Notes: generated by a model from the letters alone, not told the origin. A stretch of 64,000 nucleotides of DNA from Epiperipatus broadwayi (GCA_028023455.1 JAQFVV010000547.1:331431-395430); one strand, 5' to 3'; shown: positions 35,000 through 47,430, counted from the stretch's first letter. Numbers and translations are program-made.

Positions 35000-37001
35000 A
35001 GGTTTATTAATGATATGTTGTTGTTGTTGTTATTGTTATTATTATTGTTGTTATTGTTAACAGGAAATCTTATTATCGTAAATTCTAATTTAAAACACAT
35101 AATATCTTTTTTTTATAATAATTTTATTAACTTCAGCAGATTGGCTAAACATGTTAATAAAAGAAATTTACAAAATTATATTAAAAAGAAAATGGTTTTA
35201 ATATTTCTTCTAATCTGAAAGAACCTTGGGATTTCATTAATAACTCTGGCTTAGGTAAGAAAAGAGTTCAGTCATTCATGATTCCACATTAAATGCAAAT
35301 GATTTTTCCAAGCTTTTTATTGCGTTATATTCAGCAGGAATCTATAGCATCTTCAAAAAATACATTACCTTGTCATTCTCCTATTATTCATTATATGATT
35401 ATATTTCTAAGGACGATATTATTGTAAGTCATCAAAATGATTTAAAGCTCATTCTAACTTAGGCTACAATAATATTCCTTCTTTTAGTTATTTCTTTATT
35501 GCAGCACCTTTTGTTTTTATTTTTAATTTATCACTTAATTTTTGTATTTTTTCTAAGATTTTTAAATGGGCCCAAATAATCTCAACTTTTAAAAATGAAT
35601 TTAGGAATTGTGTTAATAACTATAAGCCTATTTCTATCTTACACACCATTGCTCAAATAATTAAGACGTATATTTATAATAAAACTATTTATTTCAGATG
35701 TTAATAAAACTATTTCTTTTTCATAACATGTATTTATTCCTAATAGAGGAAGGGAAACTAATTTGCTTATTGGGGATTAGCAGAGACTTAACGTTATTAA
35801 TTTTGATTTACTGAAAGGCTTTAATAAAGTAGACCACATCATTCTCTTTCACAAATTACAAAAAAAATGAGATTTTTTTAACTAAAGATATTTATAGGTT
35901 TAATTTTTTCTTTATAATTGTATGATATATGTTAAATTCAACAATAGTTGCTTCTTTAATTTGAAGTGTAATTTAAATGTATCTCAAGTAATATTTTAGC
36001 ACCCATACTTTTTAACATTTATATCAATGACCACAAGAATTGTCTAAAAATCATATATTTCATGCTATACTTATAACTGTAAAATGTTTACAACAATCTC
36101 ATCAGTGATTGATTTCATTCTCCTTTGGAAAGGTATTGATAACTTTAGTGCCTATTGTGATCAAAATAATATATCAATTTACTTTCCCTTGTTTCATTAT
36201 CTAAGAAATCCGAGGTTTTACATTTATTTTATTTTATTAATTCTCACAAATTTAATCCTACTGAATGCCAAAAAAATAGGAGTCTTATTTTCTGATAATG
36301 GATCTTTTCTTTGTCATGTTGAAATGATTATTAGCAATGCTTTTAAAATCATGGGCACCATTTTTAGGTATGATTACTATTTTAGTGATGATATAAAATT
36401 CAAATTATTTTTGCCATTGGTTCTTATCATCATTGAATATTGTTCAATTATTTGAAATCCTAACTCTAAATAAGAATGTAGTTTATTGTAATCACGGTTT
36501 AATAATTTTCCAAATATGTTTTTTCTGGAAAATAAAGTTGATATTCATTTTCTTCTAGATGAAAATATAACTATCTTAAACTTCTTTTCAAAATTATAAA
36601 ACCACATACTACTCTATCTGATATAATTTCAACTATTACAATTAGGTCTCACGAGCATGTTACTCATTCTGCTTTACTCTGTTTTATTCAACTTTTTCAT
36701 TTCAATAGGGTTACGTTTTTTTTCATTTAGTCAGGCTATCCCCATTTTCTAATCTCATTTTTATTACTATTAATCATTTCAATTTAGATGTTAAAATATT
36801 TTAAATTTCAATGCCATTGTTAATTAATTAAAATTTGTTTTATATTTATATTATTATTTTACTTTGCTTGGTACTTCCTTTTATTATTATATAATATTCA
36901 CTGTGAATATTTCCCTGGCTATTTTTATGAGAAATCTGTAATCAGCTATAAGCTGTTGTTTTTCACTTAAATAAATAATTTGTATTATTATTATTATTAT
37001 A
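35000..37001 (+). pseudogene. Highly decayed jockey/CR1-like LINE reverse transcriptase
   Basis: Fragments of a LINE reverse transcriptase appear in order in changing frames: NLKEPWDFIN-like sequence near 35205-35245; NNYKPISIL at about 35612-35645; NFDLLKGFNKVDH at about 35799-35837, where the second conserved aspartate is Asn; ILAPILFNIYIND near 35994-36035; then the catalytic box region, reading YTYNCKMF where YADDCKMF is expected. The 123-codon frame 36084-36455 has the late-domain pattern MGTIFRYDYYF and LVLIIIEYCSII. The 3' end is marked by an (ATT)n tail at 36982-37001. Active-site residues and frame are lost. The motif style differs from the RTE LINEs, so this is a second LINE lineage. 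Confidence 0.7.
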
Positions 37002-37004
37002 CTT

Positions 37005-38635
37005 TAAGAAAAAAACATATTGACATTTATTGCATAAGAAGATTGTTACCTAGTCAAATTGTTATAAAAAATACAATAATAATAACTAAAAACAATAGTG
37101 TAAAATTGTAATTTAATTAAAATATATTTATTAAGTAGTAAGCTATATATTTTCTTTGTTTCTCTTTTTAATTGTTTATAACATAAAATGGAGCTTAGTG
37201 CTGTTGTAATGTTTTATGGTTTATATACTCTGACTCAAATTTATTTACTATTATATTTTTTCCTTCTAAATATTTATAACTTAAAAATGTTTTTTAAATT
37301 CTTTTGATTACTCTAGCTTGCTGTGTGTGGCAATATATATAGTGAGTTTTGGCTGTTTTAATAACAGTTATAAGCAAGCATAAGAAATGGTGATCATGTG
37401 ATGTTTATTGGCTTAAGACCAATCCTGCCTAATAGGATAGTGGTGGCCATGGTTATTAAAGAACCAAAGACACCAAAATGTATAGATACTGAACTGGTTT
37501 CAGACCTATATGACTTTATAGGCTATTGAGCTTGGATTGAAAATATTAAGGTGTTTACAATTTAAGACTTATAGTTTTGTAGTTAAGTGGAGATAAAAGG
37601 TGGTTGCTAGAGGGTTGCATTAGATCCTAAGGTCTATGTGCAGTGATCTCATATTCAAGGTTCCTTACTAATGAAGGCCACAAGCCAAAAACTTGTCTGG
37701 GGATATTGGATGAGGAGGCACTAGATGGGGATTTATGCACAAGCCTTCTGGGCTACCTTGCCATGTGTGGAAATATATATAGTGAGTTTTGCCTGTTTTA
37801 ATAAATTTAATATAATTGCTTGAAATTTGATATACAACTAATTAATACTGGACTAATCCAATTATGACACTAATCATTTCAACAGGTCACCTAAATTCTT
37901 ACATATGAAACAGAAAGCAGGAAAATATTAAAATAGTCAGTATTTTCCTGTATCAAAGTTAAAAATTCCTTTTAGAACATTCATTTGTTTTAAATGAGGG
38001 TCACAAGAGGGCAGCATAGAGATATTTTTCTTTCAATTTAATAACATTTTTATAACATTTTAAAATCAATATTTAATAGATTTAAGTTCAAGATAATTTC
38101 AAATTTTGTACATTTTTAAAAATATCTATGAATGTCACATTAATATTTTTAATCAGTGATTTAGTTTAGTAGATGTAGAAGTGGGGAGAATGCTTTAAAT
38201 AGTGCTTGTGAGTTTTAAAAATAGAAGAAAAAATGTCAACAATTTTAATCAGAATAGTTAGTTACTAATTTTTTTATACATATATAATTTTGTACAAATC
38301 CTAAATATGATATATACATAAAGGGCATACATATTAATTTACAACAGAAATATCTAATGATATATACACTATATGAGTGGAATTGATGTAAAGTAAAATT
38401 AAATATGTTAAGTGAAGTTCATTAACAATATGGCTTTGGTAAGCCTCTTTTTTTGCAAAAAATAAAAATTTCCAATCAAAGCAAAAATGTCAAAAACATT
38501 TTGCTTAAAAGAATATTGCATATTTTTGAATCACTTATATACACATAAATTATTGTATACACATACTAAATATGATATATATTTATCTATATTGGTATGT
38601 TTAGATGGTTACTGGTTTCTAATGGTTATATATAT
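37005..38635. other. Spacer with a 440-bp-spaced direct repeat
   Basis: A 45-bp word (TGTGTGGCAATATATATAGTG and onward to GCTGTTTTAATAA) at about 37321-37365 recurs at about 37761-37803. The interval has a dispersed-repeat-like sequence: the part at 37575-37650 resembles 61955-62040. No gene is seen. The frame at 38487-38696 crosses a repeat border. Confidence 0.45.
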
Positions 38636-38640
38636 ATATA

Positions 38641-40302
38641 TTTTAACCGACAACCCCGTTCTTCCATCCTACCCAATGCTAGTCAACAAGAATTAAATAA
38701 AATAGATATTCAAAAATGGATGTGTGGGCCACACAGTAGACTAGATGGGAATACTATGGCTGTCTAATCACCATAACACTTGCAGATAATATTTAAATAC
38801 TATCTACCAAATAAGAATTCGAATGAATTATATAAGTATTATTTCATAGACGCAATTTTGAAATATTGCATGTATATGATTTATGAAAAATGAATTGAAA
38901 TTTTTCTAGTGGCCATTGTCTCTTGAGTAAGATCTATAAAAAATATATGGTAAATATATATTTATGAGCATCAGTTGATAGCTGACCTCAAGCTCCAGAC
39001 TCACAATTACAGTGAGAATTATACTTTCCCTACTTTTACTGTCTCATGAGGTGCCTGACCAAAGCTAGCTCATTCTCAGGGTTGGGAGGAAAATCTATCA
39101 GATGAATGGAGATAAAAAAAATGTGGATTTGAAAGTAACATATAATGAACTCATAAATGTGTCTATTCACATCAGACATATTTGAATAATTTGCACTTTA
39201 TTTGGCAGGTAAAGCAATAGGAGAATATAAACAATAAACAATAGGTAACTTCAATGCCAAGGTAAATATATATAAAATTTTATTATTGATATTTTAACAT
39301 AATATTTATAAAATCAAATCATATCATTCCCAGCTAAAAATATAATAAACCCCGAACCATAAATGAAATAATAATATAAAAAACTTAAATGTAGAACAAA
39401 TAAATATTAATTTATATAAAAAAAAATTTATATACAGTTATATGCAATAGCTTAATACTATGAACTAATCAAATAGAATCATTATGAGAGCAGCTATTCT
39501 GAGTTATATATATAAAAAATACAAAGTTCATGTTACCTAATGAACCCTGGGGTTTGGATTAGAATATAGTCAATCACATAGTGTAACTGATTGAATTCCA
39601 TGGTCCTGAAGTACTTGAAGTTTGCTTTATGAGAGTGTGATATTGTTTCTTTTTGTAAAGTCCGGCATTTCGGTGTATTTGGATTATGGATAAGATGCGA
39701 TTTAAGTTCTCGATGATGTAGGTTTCCAAAATGAATTTATTCATACTTTTGAGACATGATTCTCCCCCATTTTGTCCTTTGTTAGATAGTACTGATTACT
39801 GATGAGGTTCCCAGGTTCTTCTGCAGGCAGGCAATGTGTAGCATCAGTTTCTTATCAGCAGCGGATGGTGAAGCTCTTCACATATTGGCAATTACCACAT
39901 CATTTTAAACATTGGCATTAATATATCTACAGTTCTCTCCTGCTCAGCTGTTTCAATCTAACTGTCCTTAACTGCCCTGTCCACTTTCCAAGCAAAGAAT
40001 TTTTATCGGATCTCCAATCTATTTCCTTTCTTGAATACTGTTTCTTTTATAAAAAATATTTCTTTTTTTCTTTCTTTAACATTTCCTTACATTTCCTTTG
40101 TCTTTTGGTGCCATCATTCCTGGTCTTTTTAATTCACAATACATTCCTTAGCTTTTTCAGAATTTTCCTTTTTTAAAATAATTAATGATTGCTATACAAC
40201 CCAGAATTACTTGGAGGCATATACAATATTTCTTTTCACTACCCTCATTGATTTCAGATATGATTGAAACAAAAATCTATATTTGAGACAATCTTAAACA
40301 AT
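38641..40302. repeat. 1.66-kb direct duplication, copy A
   Basis: Matches 47665-49292 over its whole length with scattered substitutions and small indels. The left edge (TTTTAACCGACAACCCC) lies against a (TA)n tract. The right edge stops at GACAATCTTAAACAA. It has no open frame of note. In copy A' the same segment sits between the gypsy gag region and an LTR-like sequence; here it stands alone. Confidence 0.85.
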
Positions 40303-42442
40303 TTTAACGGTCAATGAAAAAGCCTTAAACATATCCACACTACACGGGCGCCATCTAGGCATTGGAACCTAGAAAAATTTATATAGTAGGCAGATATGTA
40401 AGTTAAGATTCAAAAAAAAATTATATATTATTCTGACCATTTGCCCAATGTCACTAGCTCATAGAGTAGCAGAGATCTAAACATTAATATTTAAAACAAT
40501 AAAATAAAAGAAGCCACTGCCAGTAATTAACACACAAATAGATTTTATTAACGCACATTTAAAATTGAGGAATAAATTTATTTTAACATTAATAATTTTT
40601 TTTAATTTTAAATTCAAATTACTATTTAAATAGACCGCACAGATGGATATTTAAATTATATTTTACTTTAGCATGACGAGCATAGATAGTCTACATAGAT
40701 TTTTTTTCACTTAAAAACTTATCAAAACATTCATTCAATCTCAGACTAAAAGTTCATAGCCAACCCAATGTCAGCTTCCAGATATATATTTGCAACTAAT
40801 GCAATATGAAGATGCTAGCATAAAACCACGCCGACAGGAATGGGCATCTGACAGCGTGATATTATTTGAAAGAAATGATCCATGTCTAGATCAGGAAAGG
40901 GCATCTGTTAGACTAAGGAATCATGTATATATATTTTTTTTATTTTAAAGAGTGCTACGTATGGGGAAAAGCGGTCTTTCTGCCGTCTTATAAATCCCTG
41001 TCCATAGAGCTAGAAGGGGTCAATGGCGCAGGAAATACATCTGCCACCATTTCAACGATATGACTGCCTCTTTGGGGTCATGCATTCAGTTGGGCACATT
41101 GCTCTGTATGCTAAACACGCTTCACATTACATTAATATAAACACCCATATATCCTTCCACAAGCATTGCCCTAACTACGAAACAAATAGCCTGAAACTAA
41201 AATCCTTTAAATTAAACATAAACGAATTTAAACAGTTATTACTCTTTATCCATGCAGCTATCTACACCCAACTTTAATTTAATACATTTTATTTAACAGA
41301 TAGAAATAAATAACCTAGTTAAACACAAACATAAATAATTAAATAAAAAAAACACCCATATATCCTTCCACAAGCATTGCCCTAACTACGAAACAAATAG
41401 CCTGAAACTAAAATCCCTTAAATTAAACATAAACGAATTTAAACAGTTATTACTCTTTATCCATGCAGCTATCTACACCCAACTTTAATTTAATACATTT
41501 TATTTAACAGATAGAAATAAATAACCTAGTTAAACACAAACATAAATAATTAAATAAAAAAAAATGGAAATGATTGAAATAGCAAACGTATATTTATAAT
41601 TGATTTAGAGTTCTATTCTTGGTCAGATAAAAGTACATTCATTTATATTACTTTTTTTTTTGGGATTGATTACTTATTGACGTTATACGGTAATTATTTA
41701 AAAGAAAGTTCAATTGGCAAAAGTTTATACTTTACAGATTCTGAGGTCCATCTTCGTGATCAGTTATATAGATTGTTTGTTTTTCCTTTTTAAAAACGAA
41801 GCCGCTACTTGCCATTCCTTTTTGGTCCCTAACTGTCATAGGGAGGTCTCAGCTGGTTGTCCGGAAAATTTAATTTTATTGCAGACTTCCACATTGTGAA
41901 AATCTGCAATATAGCTAGTTATAATGACATATTCATAGTCAGCTCTCAGATAACAATTATAATAATAATCTGGCTTTTATATTTTTATTAGTCTCTTATC
42001 ATACAATCTTTGGATTCAAACAGCAAGATGTCACTAATCCTCTGGTGTTTCAATTACAGTCCGTGCTGACATTTCTGGTGTTTGCATTGGTCATTTAATT
42101 TCTTTGTACTCTCTTATCTGACCATTTAATTTATTTTAAATGCTTCAGGGCTAGTTTGCTTTTGAACAATCATTTAATTAATAAGACAATCATTTCCATT
42201 TTCTAAGATTATAGAAATCAACATTATTTATATTTTTACATATCAATCTTTATTATATTCTTACTTTTTTTATAACAAAAAAAAATACTTTCAAATATTT
42301 TTATTTTTTAAAATAGTTTTTAAAGTTGTCCATCATGCGATCTATATATATTAAACAACTTTAAATTTTCAGTTTTTTAAGTTTTTTTCTTTTTAATAAA
42401 TCAAATTTTATTTACGATCTTTTTATTTTCATTTTAAAATAA
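40303..42442. other. Spacer with a 211-bp tandem duplication
   Basis: No gene is supported apart from the duplication listed separately. The 84-codon frame at 41023-41277 overlaps the first unit of that duplication and has no domain. Confidence 0.4.
41141..41562. repeat. Perfect or near-perfect 211-bp tandem duplication
   Basis: Unit 1 at 41141-41351 and unit 2 at 41352-41562 differ by about one base (CCTTTAAA versus CCCTTAAA). Such high identity indicates a recent event. An A-tract lies at the join, so slippage or unequal exchange is likely. Confidence 0.9.
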
Positions 42443-42611
42443 TGTAACGGCATATATTCCGTTACACAGTATACATAAAAAAATATTTGCGCACAACTGT
42501 ATTTTTCAAATTTATAACATTTTAAAAATAAAACATTCTAAAATAAATAATTACACTTAATTAATCCCTTCCCTATTTGTTTTCTTTTAAAAAAAGATTC
42601 CAAATTGATTC

Positions 42612-42650
<39 letters not shown>

Positions 42651-42769
42651 TAATTCCTTATACATTTTTAACCTCTTAATGACAGCTTAAATGAGTATAT
42701 GTATTAAGGGTAATATGTTTGTGTTATTTAACTTTCTTGTAACAGGGTTTGAACCCAGCTACTGTTACA
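42443..42769 (-). repeat. 3' LTR of a Ty3/gypsy element
   Basis: On the minus strand the segment starts TGTAACAGTAGC at 42769 and ends GCCGTTACA at 42443, with the short TGTAAC/GTTACA inverted ends expected of an LTR. A partial second copy lies at 49294-49580. It contains a (TA)n tract at 42618-42648. Immediately upstream in element sense is a polypurine tract (CAGGGGGGCAT at 42780-42770), which primes plus-strand synthesis in LTR elements and confirms the border. Confidence 0.8.
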
Positions 42770-43027
42770 ATGCCCCCCTGTTGGAAAGTCTTCAAAATGA
42801 GGTATACTTATTTTGAGGTCTAAAATAAGAACTCCATCATCTTACGAGTTTTAAAGCTTTAGCATCGTAGGACCATTTTACCTCCGACCCTGTGTCCACC
42901 CAAAATGCATTATTTCCCTGTCACTGTACAATAGTGAATGTACCCTCAAATAAATTACAAAACTTACAGCAGACAAATTTTCCTTTGTCATTACATGTGG
43001 TGTTTTCACCATCACCTTGTCCCCTAT

Positions 43028-43815
43028 TTAGAATTGGTGCCAGGTACCTGCTGATCTTTTATTTTTATTTTGACTCCTTTTAATGAGTGTCTGGTAAACT
43101 TGAGCTCTATTGGCTTCTACATCTATTGGTAGTTCGTCCAACCCCAGCAAGGGTTTTTTTATCAATTGAGGAACATGTTTCCCTAAATGCAGCCATATGG
43201 GGGCAAACCGGGTCGATTCATTGACTGACCAATTAATATAATCGATGACCTGTGGAACTTGCTTGACCCACCCTTGATGGTTCATTGGGAGATATGTTCT
43301 AAATAACTGCCCTAATTCCCGCATAACCCTCTCACATGGGTTCGATTGTGGATTGTGGATGGACATCAAGATGTGCTTAATTCCTTGTCATTGTATCCAT
43401 CTACGCCATTCCCCTGACATGAAAGGAGTGCCAAGATCTGATAACAAAATGTTTGGTTTTGCCTCAGTGGGAAAGTGGTTATTTTCTAGCATTTTTATAG
43501 TGTTCTTAGTATTTGCCTGGAATATCAGGTATGTGGCTACAAATTTCAAGAATAGATCATAGACCACGACCAGATACTTCTTTTTGTTAAAAGCAGGCAA
43601 TGGACCATAGTAATCTAAGGCCATTATCTCCCATGGCTTTGTTGAAATTATGGAAATCATGGGTATTACATAACTCCTATTAGCTGGCTTTGCCTTTTGG
43701 CATATTTCTCACTGGCGCACCATGGCCATAATTTTAGTATGCATTCTGGGCCAATAAAACCAATCCCGGAGTAAACGCTCAGTTTTGGGTTACCATAATG
43801 ATCATAGAGTTGGTG
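43028..43815 (-). pseudogene. Ty3/gypsy integrase, broken
   Basis: Integrase joins element cDNA to chromosomal DNA. Upstream on the minus strand (about 43790-43690) is an HHCC zinc-binding region in which one cysteine codon reads TGA, before EICQKAKPANR. Frame 43660-43388 has the core: first Asp in ALDYYGPLP, second Asp in LLSDLGTPF (the usual Asn after it is Leu). Frame 43369-43028 carries the NPCERVMRE motif with the catalytic glutamate. Thus the D, D and E residues remain, but a stop at about 43385 and the HHCC stop break the protein. Confidence 0.85.
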
Positions 43816-43914
43816 TACATGGGTGATGACAGCCTCCCTCACCTGGCATGGTAAAACAGGCTTCCACTCTTCCTGGTCCTCATGAATTTCATATTATAAT
43901 ATCGATTGTCTTAT

Positions 43915-44388
43915 TCGGTATCATCCTGCCTTGTTTCTTACCCATCCTAAGTCTGTTGTCCCCTTTTCCTCTAGCTGCTCAATCAATGTCCTTAGTTGTC
44001 CATCTTCCCTTTGGCAGTGTGGTAGTTTGGCTAAATCTTGTTGTTCTACTGTTTCATTTATGTTCAGGTTCAAACTGGCAATGTACAAGTTCTTCCCATT
44101 TAAATGGCATGGCTGGGATCGAGCAGAGTTATGACTCAATATGTCTGGCACAATATTCTCTGACCCTTTGCAATATTTTACAGTGTAGTCATATTCCTGG
44201 AGGTATAGACACCATCAAATCAGCTGGCTGTTGGTGAGGTAACTGTGGTTCAAATACTCCAAGCTTTTATGGTCAGTAATGACAACTACTTTTGATCCCA
44301 ACAAGAGTGTCCTGAACTTCTGGAAGGCCCAGACAATTGCCAGGGCTTTTTTTCAGTAGTGGTATAGTGACGCTATGGTCCTTTAACT
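43915..44388 (-). pseudogene. Ty3/gypsy RNase H distal part and linker
   Basis: From high to low on the minus strand: ELKDH (next to the 767-bp insertion), YTTTEKK with a frame change in an A-run, ALAIVWAFQKFRTLLLG, ITDHKSLEYL with an RNase H catalytic aspartate, and then VPDILSHNS, the usual end of RNase H. Frame 44151-43921 covers the linker toward integrase. Several stops are present (for example after SQLI near 44218). Confidence 0.8.
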
Positions 44389-44395
44389 CTTATAA

Positions 44396-45162
44396 TGCAT
44401 GACTCGTCTAAAAATGAGAAGATTTGACATCACTCTAAATCGGCTACTTTTTATCCCACGTATACATATGATACGTCATTAGAAAGAAAATCAAAAGTTC
44501 TGTAAGATGGTGCCCTCTTCAGAGTTATTTTACAAGTAAAAAATCAATAAAAATGACCATATATGTCAAACAAAACCAAAGCACCGCCTCCTCACCAACT
44601 TTTCTTGAATCTATTGGCTGTCCCACTTCTGTCAGAAAGGGTAATGGCTGCCAAAAAGTAAAAAGTTATGTTTGTTTTGATTTTTATTACGAAAATGATA
44701 AACGAATGTTTACAACATTTTAAACAATATTTGAATTGAATTACAAATTATTATTGATAAAATAATACTAAAAATCAAATTATTTTAGAAAAATAGTTAA
44801 GATATTACCAAGAATTATTTATTTATTGCTACATATTGATCGTAACGTAAAGTGAAAAAAAAAAAGATTGCGTCAGCAATCTTTTTTGGTTGGTTGAATA
44901 GCGGTTACTTTTATTTCACCGCAATTGATTATTTTTTAAATTATAAATCAAATTTTATTTTTGAAAAGATTTTTGTTTGCTTTCGTAATCTGAAAATTCA
45001 GTAATATACTTTTTACAAACGAAACTAACATATTTATATTATTAAAAGTGATCTATTTTAATAATAGATTTTGTTAAAGTTGTGAGTTGGCCAATTACAA
45101 GTTTTGATTTTTAACTCATTCGGCCAATTATATAATCATCGTTCAAAAGGTTAAGCAATCAG
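44396..45162. mobile_element. 767-bp insertion flanked by a 7-bp target duplication
   Basis: The gypsy RNase H coding sequence is interrupted here. CTTATAA occurs at 44389-44395 and again at 45163-45169, as expected of a duplicated target. The insertion starts TGCATGACTCGTC and ends GGTTAAGCAATCAG. I see no matching terminal inverted repeats and no coding frame. An internal hairpin at about 44861-44890 pairs AAAAGATTGC with GCAATCTTTT around GTCA. It is an unclassified non-autonomous element, younger than the gypsy copy. Confidence 0.7.
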
Positions 45163-45450
45163 CTTATAAAATACAATACTTTCATCTGGCTATCATCCTG
45201 CATCTGGGATAGTATAACTCCTAGCCCATAGCCACTACTGTATGTTTGTACAATAAACAGCTTCTTGAAATCCAAGATGCCACCATGACTTGTTTTTCAA
45301 AACCTCTTTTGATATTCTCAAAGGCTTCCTTTTGATCCTGAGTCCATTTCCATGGGACATTCTTTCTTACCAGCCTGACCAAAGGTTCCATTTGTTCTGC
45401 AAACCCCTCGTAAAATCTGTTATAGAAATTGCAGAGGCCCATGAATGATC
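45163..45450 (-). pseudogene. Ty3/gypsy RT connection and RNase H start
   Basis: Minus-strand frame 45442-45221 begins MGLCNFYNRFYEGFA and continues through PLVRLVRKNVPWKWTQDQKEAF, the conserved connection between RT and RNase H. After a frameshift near 45240 comes GYGLGVILSQMQDD, the first part of RNase H. The sequence then enters the 767-bp insertion. Confidence 0.82.
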
Positions 45451-46306
45451 AAATTTGCTTCTGCAATGTAGGTTTAGGAAATTCTCTAATAGCCAAGACT
45501 TTATCTGGATGGGGTTTTATCCCTTGGGAACCCATCATATGACCCAAAAATGTAACTTCATCCTTATATAACATGCTTTTTTTAAAAATTAACCTTGATT
45601 CCTTGTTTTAAGCATTCTTTGAGAAATATCTCTACATCCCTAAAATGTTCTTCAATGGTTGCCGATGCCACCAATACATCGTCTGCATACATAGTGACTA
45701 ATTGTTTTACTTCCTTTGACAACACTTGGTCCAAACATCTCAACAACCATGCACTACTATTTATTAGGCCAAATGACATACGGTTAATTTGATATGAATA
45801 ACCATCATATCTAAAGGCGGTATATTTCCAGTCATCAGGATGAAGTTGGATCTTCCAGTAACTGGCCATCAAATCAAATGTTGAAAATATTTTCTTTTCC
45901 TTAAATCTTCCCAACAGTTCCTGCATGGGAGGGGGAATGGTACAATCTGGGATAGTTATTCAGTTCAGTTGTCTTGCGTCCAAACACAACCTGACCTACC
46001 CATCTTTTTTTTTGACAATCACCAGCGGATTACAGTATGGAGATGAACATTTTGAATAATTACCCATTCTATAATTTGATTGATTTGCTCCTTCACATTA
46101 TCCCAGTATTGACGTGGAACTGGGTATGACCTAGACTGGAATGGCTGGTCCTGATTTATTTTTATTCTTTGTTCAAAACCTTGAATTACACCCAGTATAT
46201 CTGAAAATATGTGGCCATATTCTTCCAATATTTTCTGCAGTGCATGCTCTTCTTCTCCATTGGACATATTTGCCTGCTTAACTTTCTCAGCTATCAATCT
46301 ATCCAT
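45451..46306 (-). pseudogene. Ty3/gypsy reverse transcriptase, broken
   Basis: Frame 46306-46019 carries the segment before the polymerase, with PVPRQYWDNVKEQI. A frameshift near 46040 leads to NPLVIVKKK, a stop, LCLDARQLN, another stop, and PPPMQELL. Frame 45926-45582 holds the palm: IFSTFDLMASYWKIQL with the first catalytic Asp, FRYDGYSYQINRMSFGL, and MYADDVLV with the YADD box intact. A second frame change near 45585 precedes the connection domain. Confidence 0.87.
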
Positions 46307-46316
46307 TCAGTCTTCC

Positions 46317-46709
46317 TCAACTTTCATGAGCCCCAATTGAATGGTATAGATCTGGCAATAGAAATTTAATTATTTCTCCTTCGCAAGTAACTCTTCCCAT
46401 CTCATAGTCAAGGATACATTTATAATTGTGTAGGAAATCAGATCCTAATATGGCCTCATGTATCAGGTCCTTCATAATAAGGAATACATGAGTGAAAGTT
46501 TTCCTATTTATCTGTAAGTCTATCCATATCTGCTTAGGTTCTACTTTGGCCCTCTTATTACTTGCCAACATCACCTGTGTAGCCTTCAGTGGAAGGGTCT
46601 GTATGCCAGGCTGTTTTCTAATCAGTTTATGATATAGTGTTTCTGACATAACAGAAATTTGATTCCCTGAGTTGATGAGGGTTTCTATTTCTATTTGATT
46701 GATTTTCAT
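46317..46709 (-). pseudogene. Ty3/gypsy aspartic protease, catalytic Asp lost
   Basis: This 130-codon minus-strand frame has the retropepsin layout: a hydrophobic strand, the active-site loop, a flap region, and the ILGSDFL motif near residues 92-98. The active-site loop reads LINSGNQISVMSE where the family has D-[ST]-G, so the catalytic aspartate is replaced by Asn (one G-to-A change). The protein should be inactive. Confidence 0.8.
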
Positions 46710-46749
46710 ATGAATCTTTGGGCATTCCTGTTAGGCATATTGAGGAAAC

Positions 46750-47430
46750 CTATCTTGTCATGAGCACACCAATCTCAACGTGGTTTCTTTCCAAGTGTAC
46801 AGTTCCTTCTTCCTCTGTCATATCTGTTTGACATTCGTCCCTGAATCTTCTACCTTCAATCTCCCTCATTTGCTCGTCTACCTCAATTTGACTTAATATT
46901 TTGTAAATTTCTTTAGCTAACCTAATACTTTTAAGCCCCACTCGGCATATTATTTCTACTGGCAAATTTCGACACACCATTTTTACTATCTGATTTTCAG
47001 ATAGTTTATCACTCTCTAGTATGGCCACTTGTTGTCTGAAAAACTATGTAATTTTCCTTCTCTTTTTCCAAAAACTTCTCATTGATGATTCACATTTTGA
47101 GATTCTCCTGCTGTTTCTCATTCCAAAAAGTCTTCTGCAGGACTGTTTCATACTCCTGGTATGTTTGGGGTTAATGTAACATAGAATCCCACCACATTTT
47201 TGCATATCCTTGGTGGTGGACCTGCGCTAAAATTATTTTGAATTCCTCTGGTATCCCATATCTCCTAAAATATTTTTGTAAACTATTTATGTGCTCCCTC
47301 AGGCTCTCCTTCTTCTGGCCTCTAAATACCTTCATTTCCATCCCCTCTTTCTCCTGTAATCTTGTTATTATATCTATATGGCCTGTATCTCCTACTTTAT
47401 TTTTGAGATAAATACCTTTTATTTCTACTT
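46750..47430 (-). pseudogene. Ty3/gypsy Gag, broken
   Basis: Minus-strand sequence from about 47430 down shows the Gag capsid pattern: QEKEGMEMKVFRG, LQKYFRRYGIPEEF, GYAKMWWDS, a stop, TYQEYETVLQKTFWNEKQ, another stop. Frame 47028-46750 continues with IVKMVCRNLPVEI, a typical late-capsid motif. No CCHC zinc knuckle was recognised before the protease. Capsid assembly would not be possible from this broken frame. Confidence 0.75.

Noticed and set aside
41023-41277. 84-codon plus-strand frame
   Set aside because: Two thirds of it lie inside the 211-bp tandem duplication and it has no domain.
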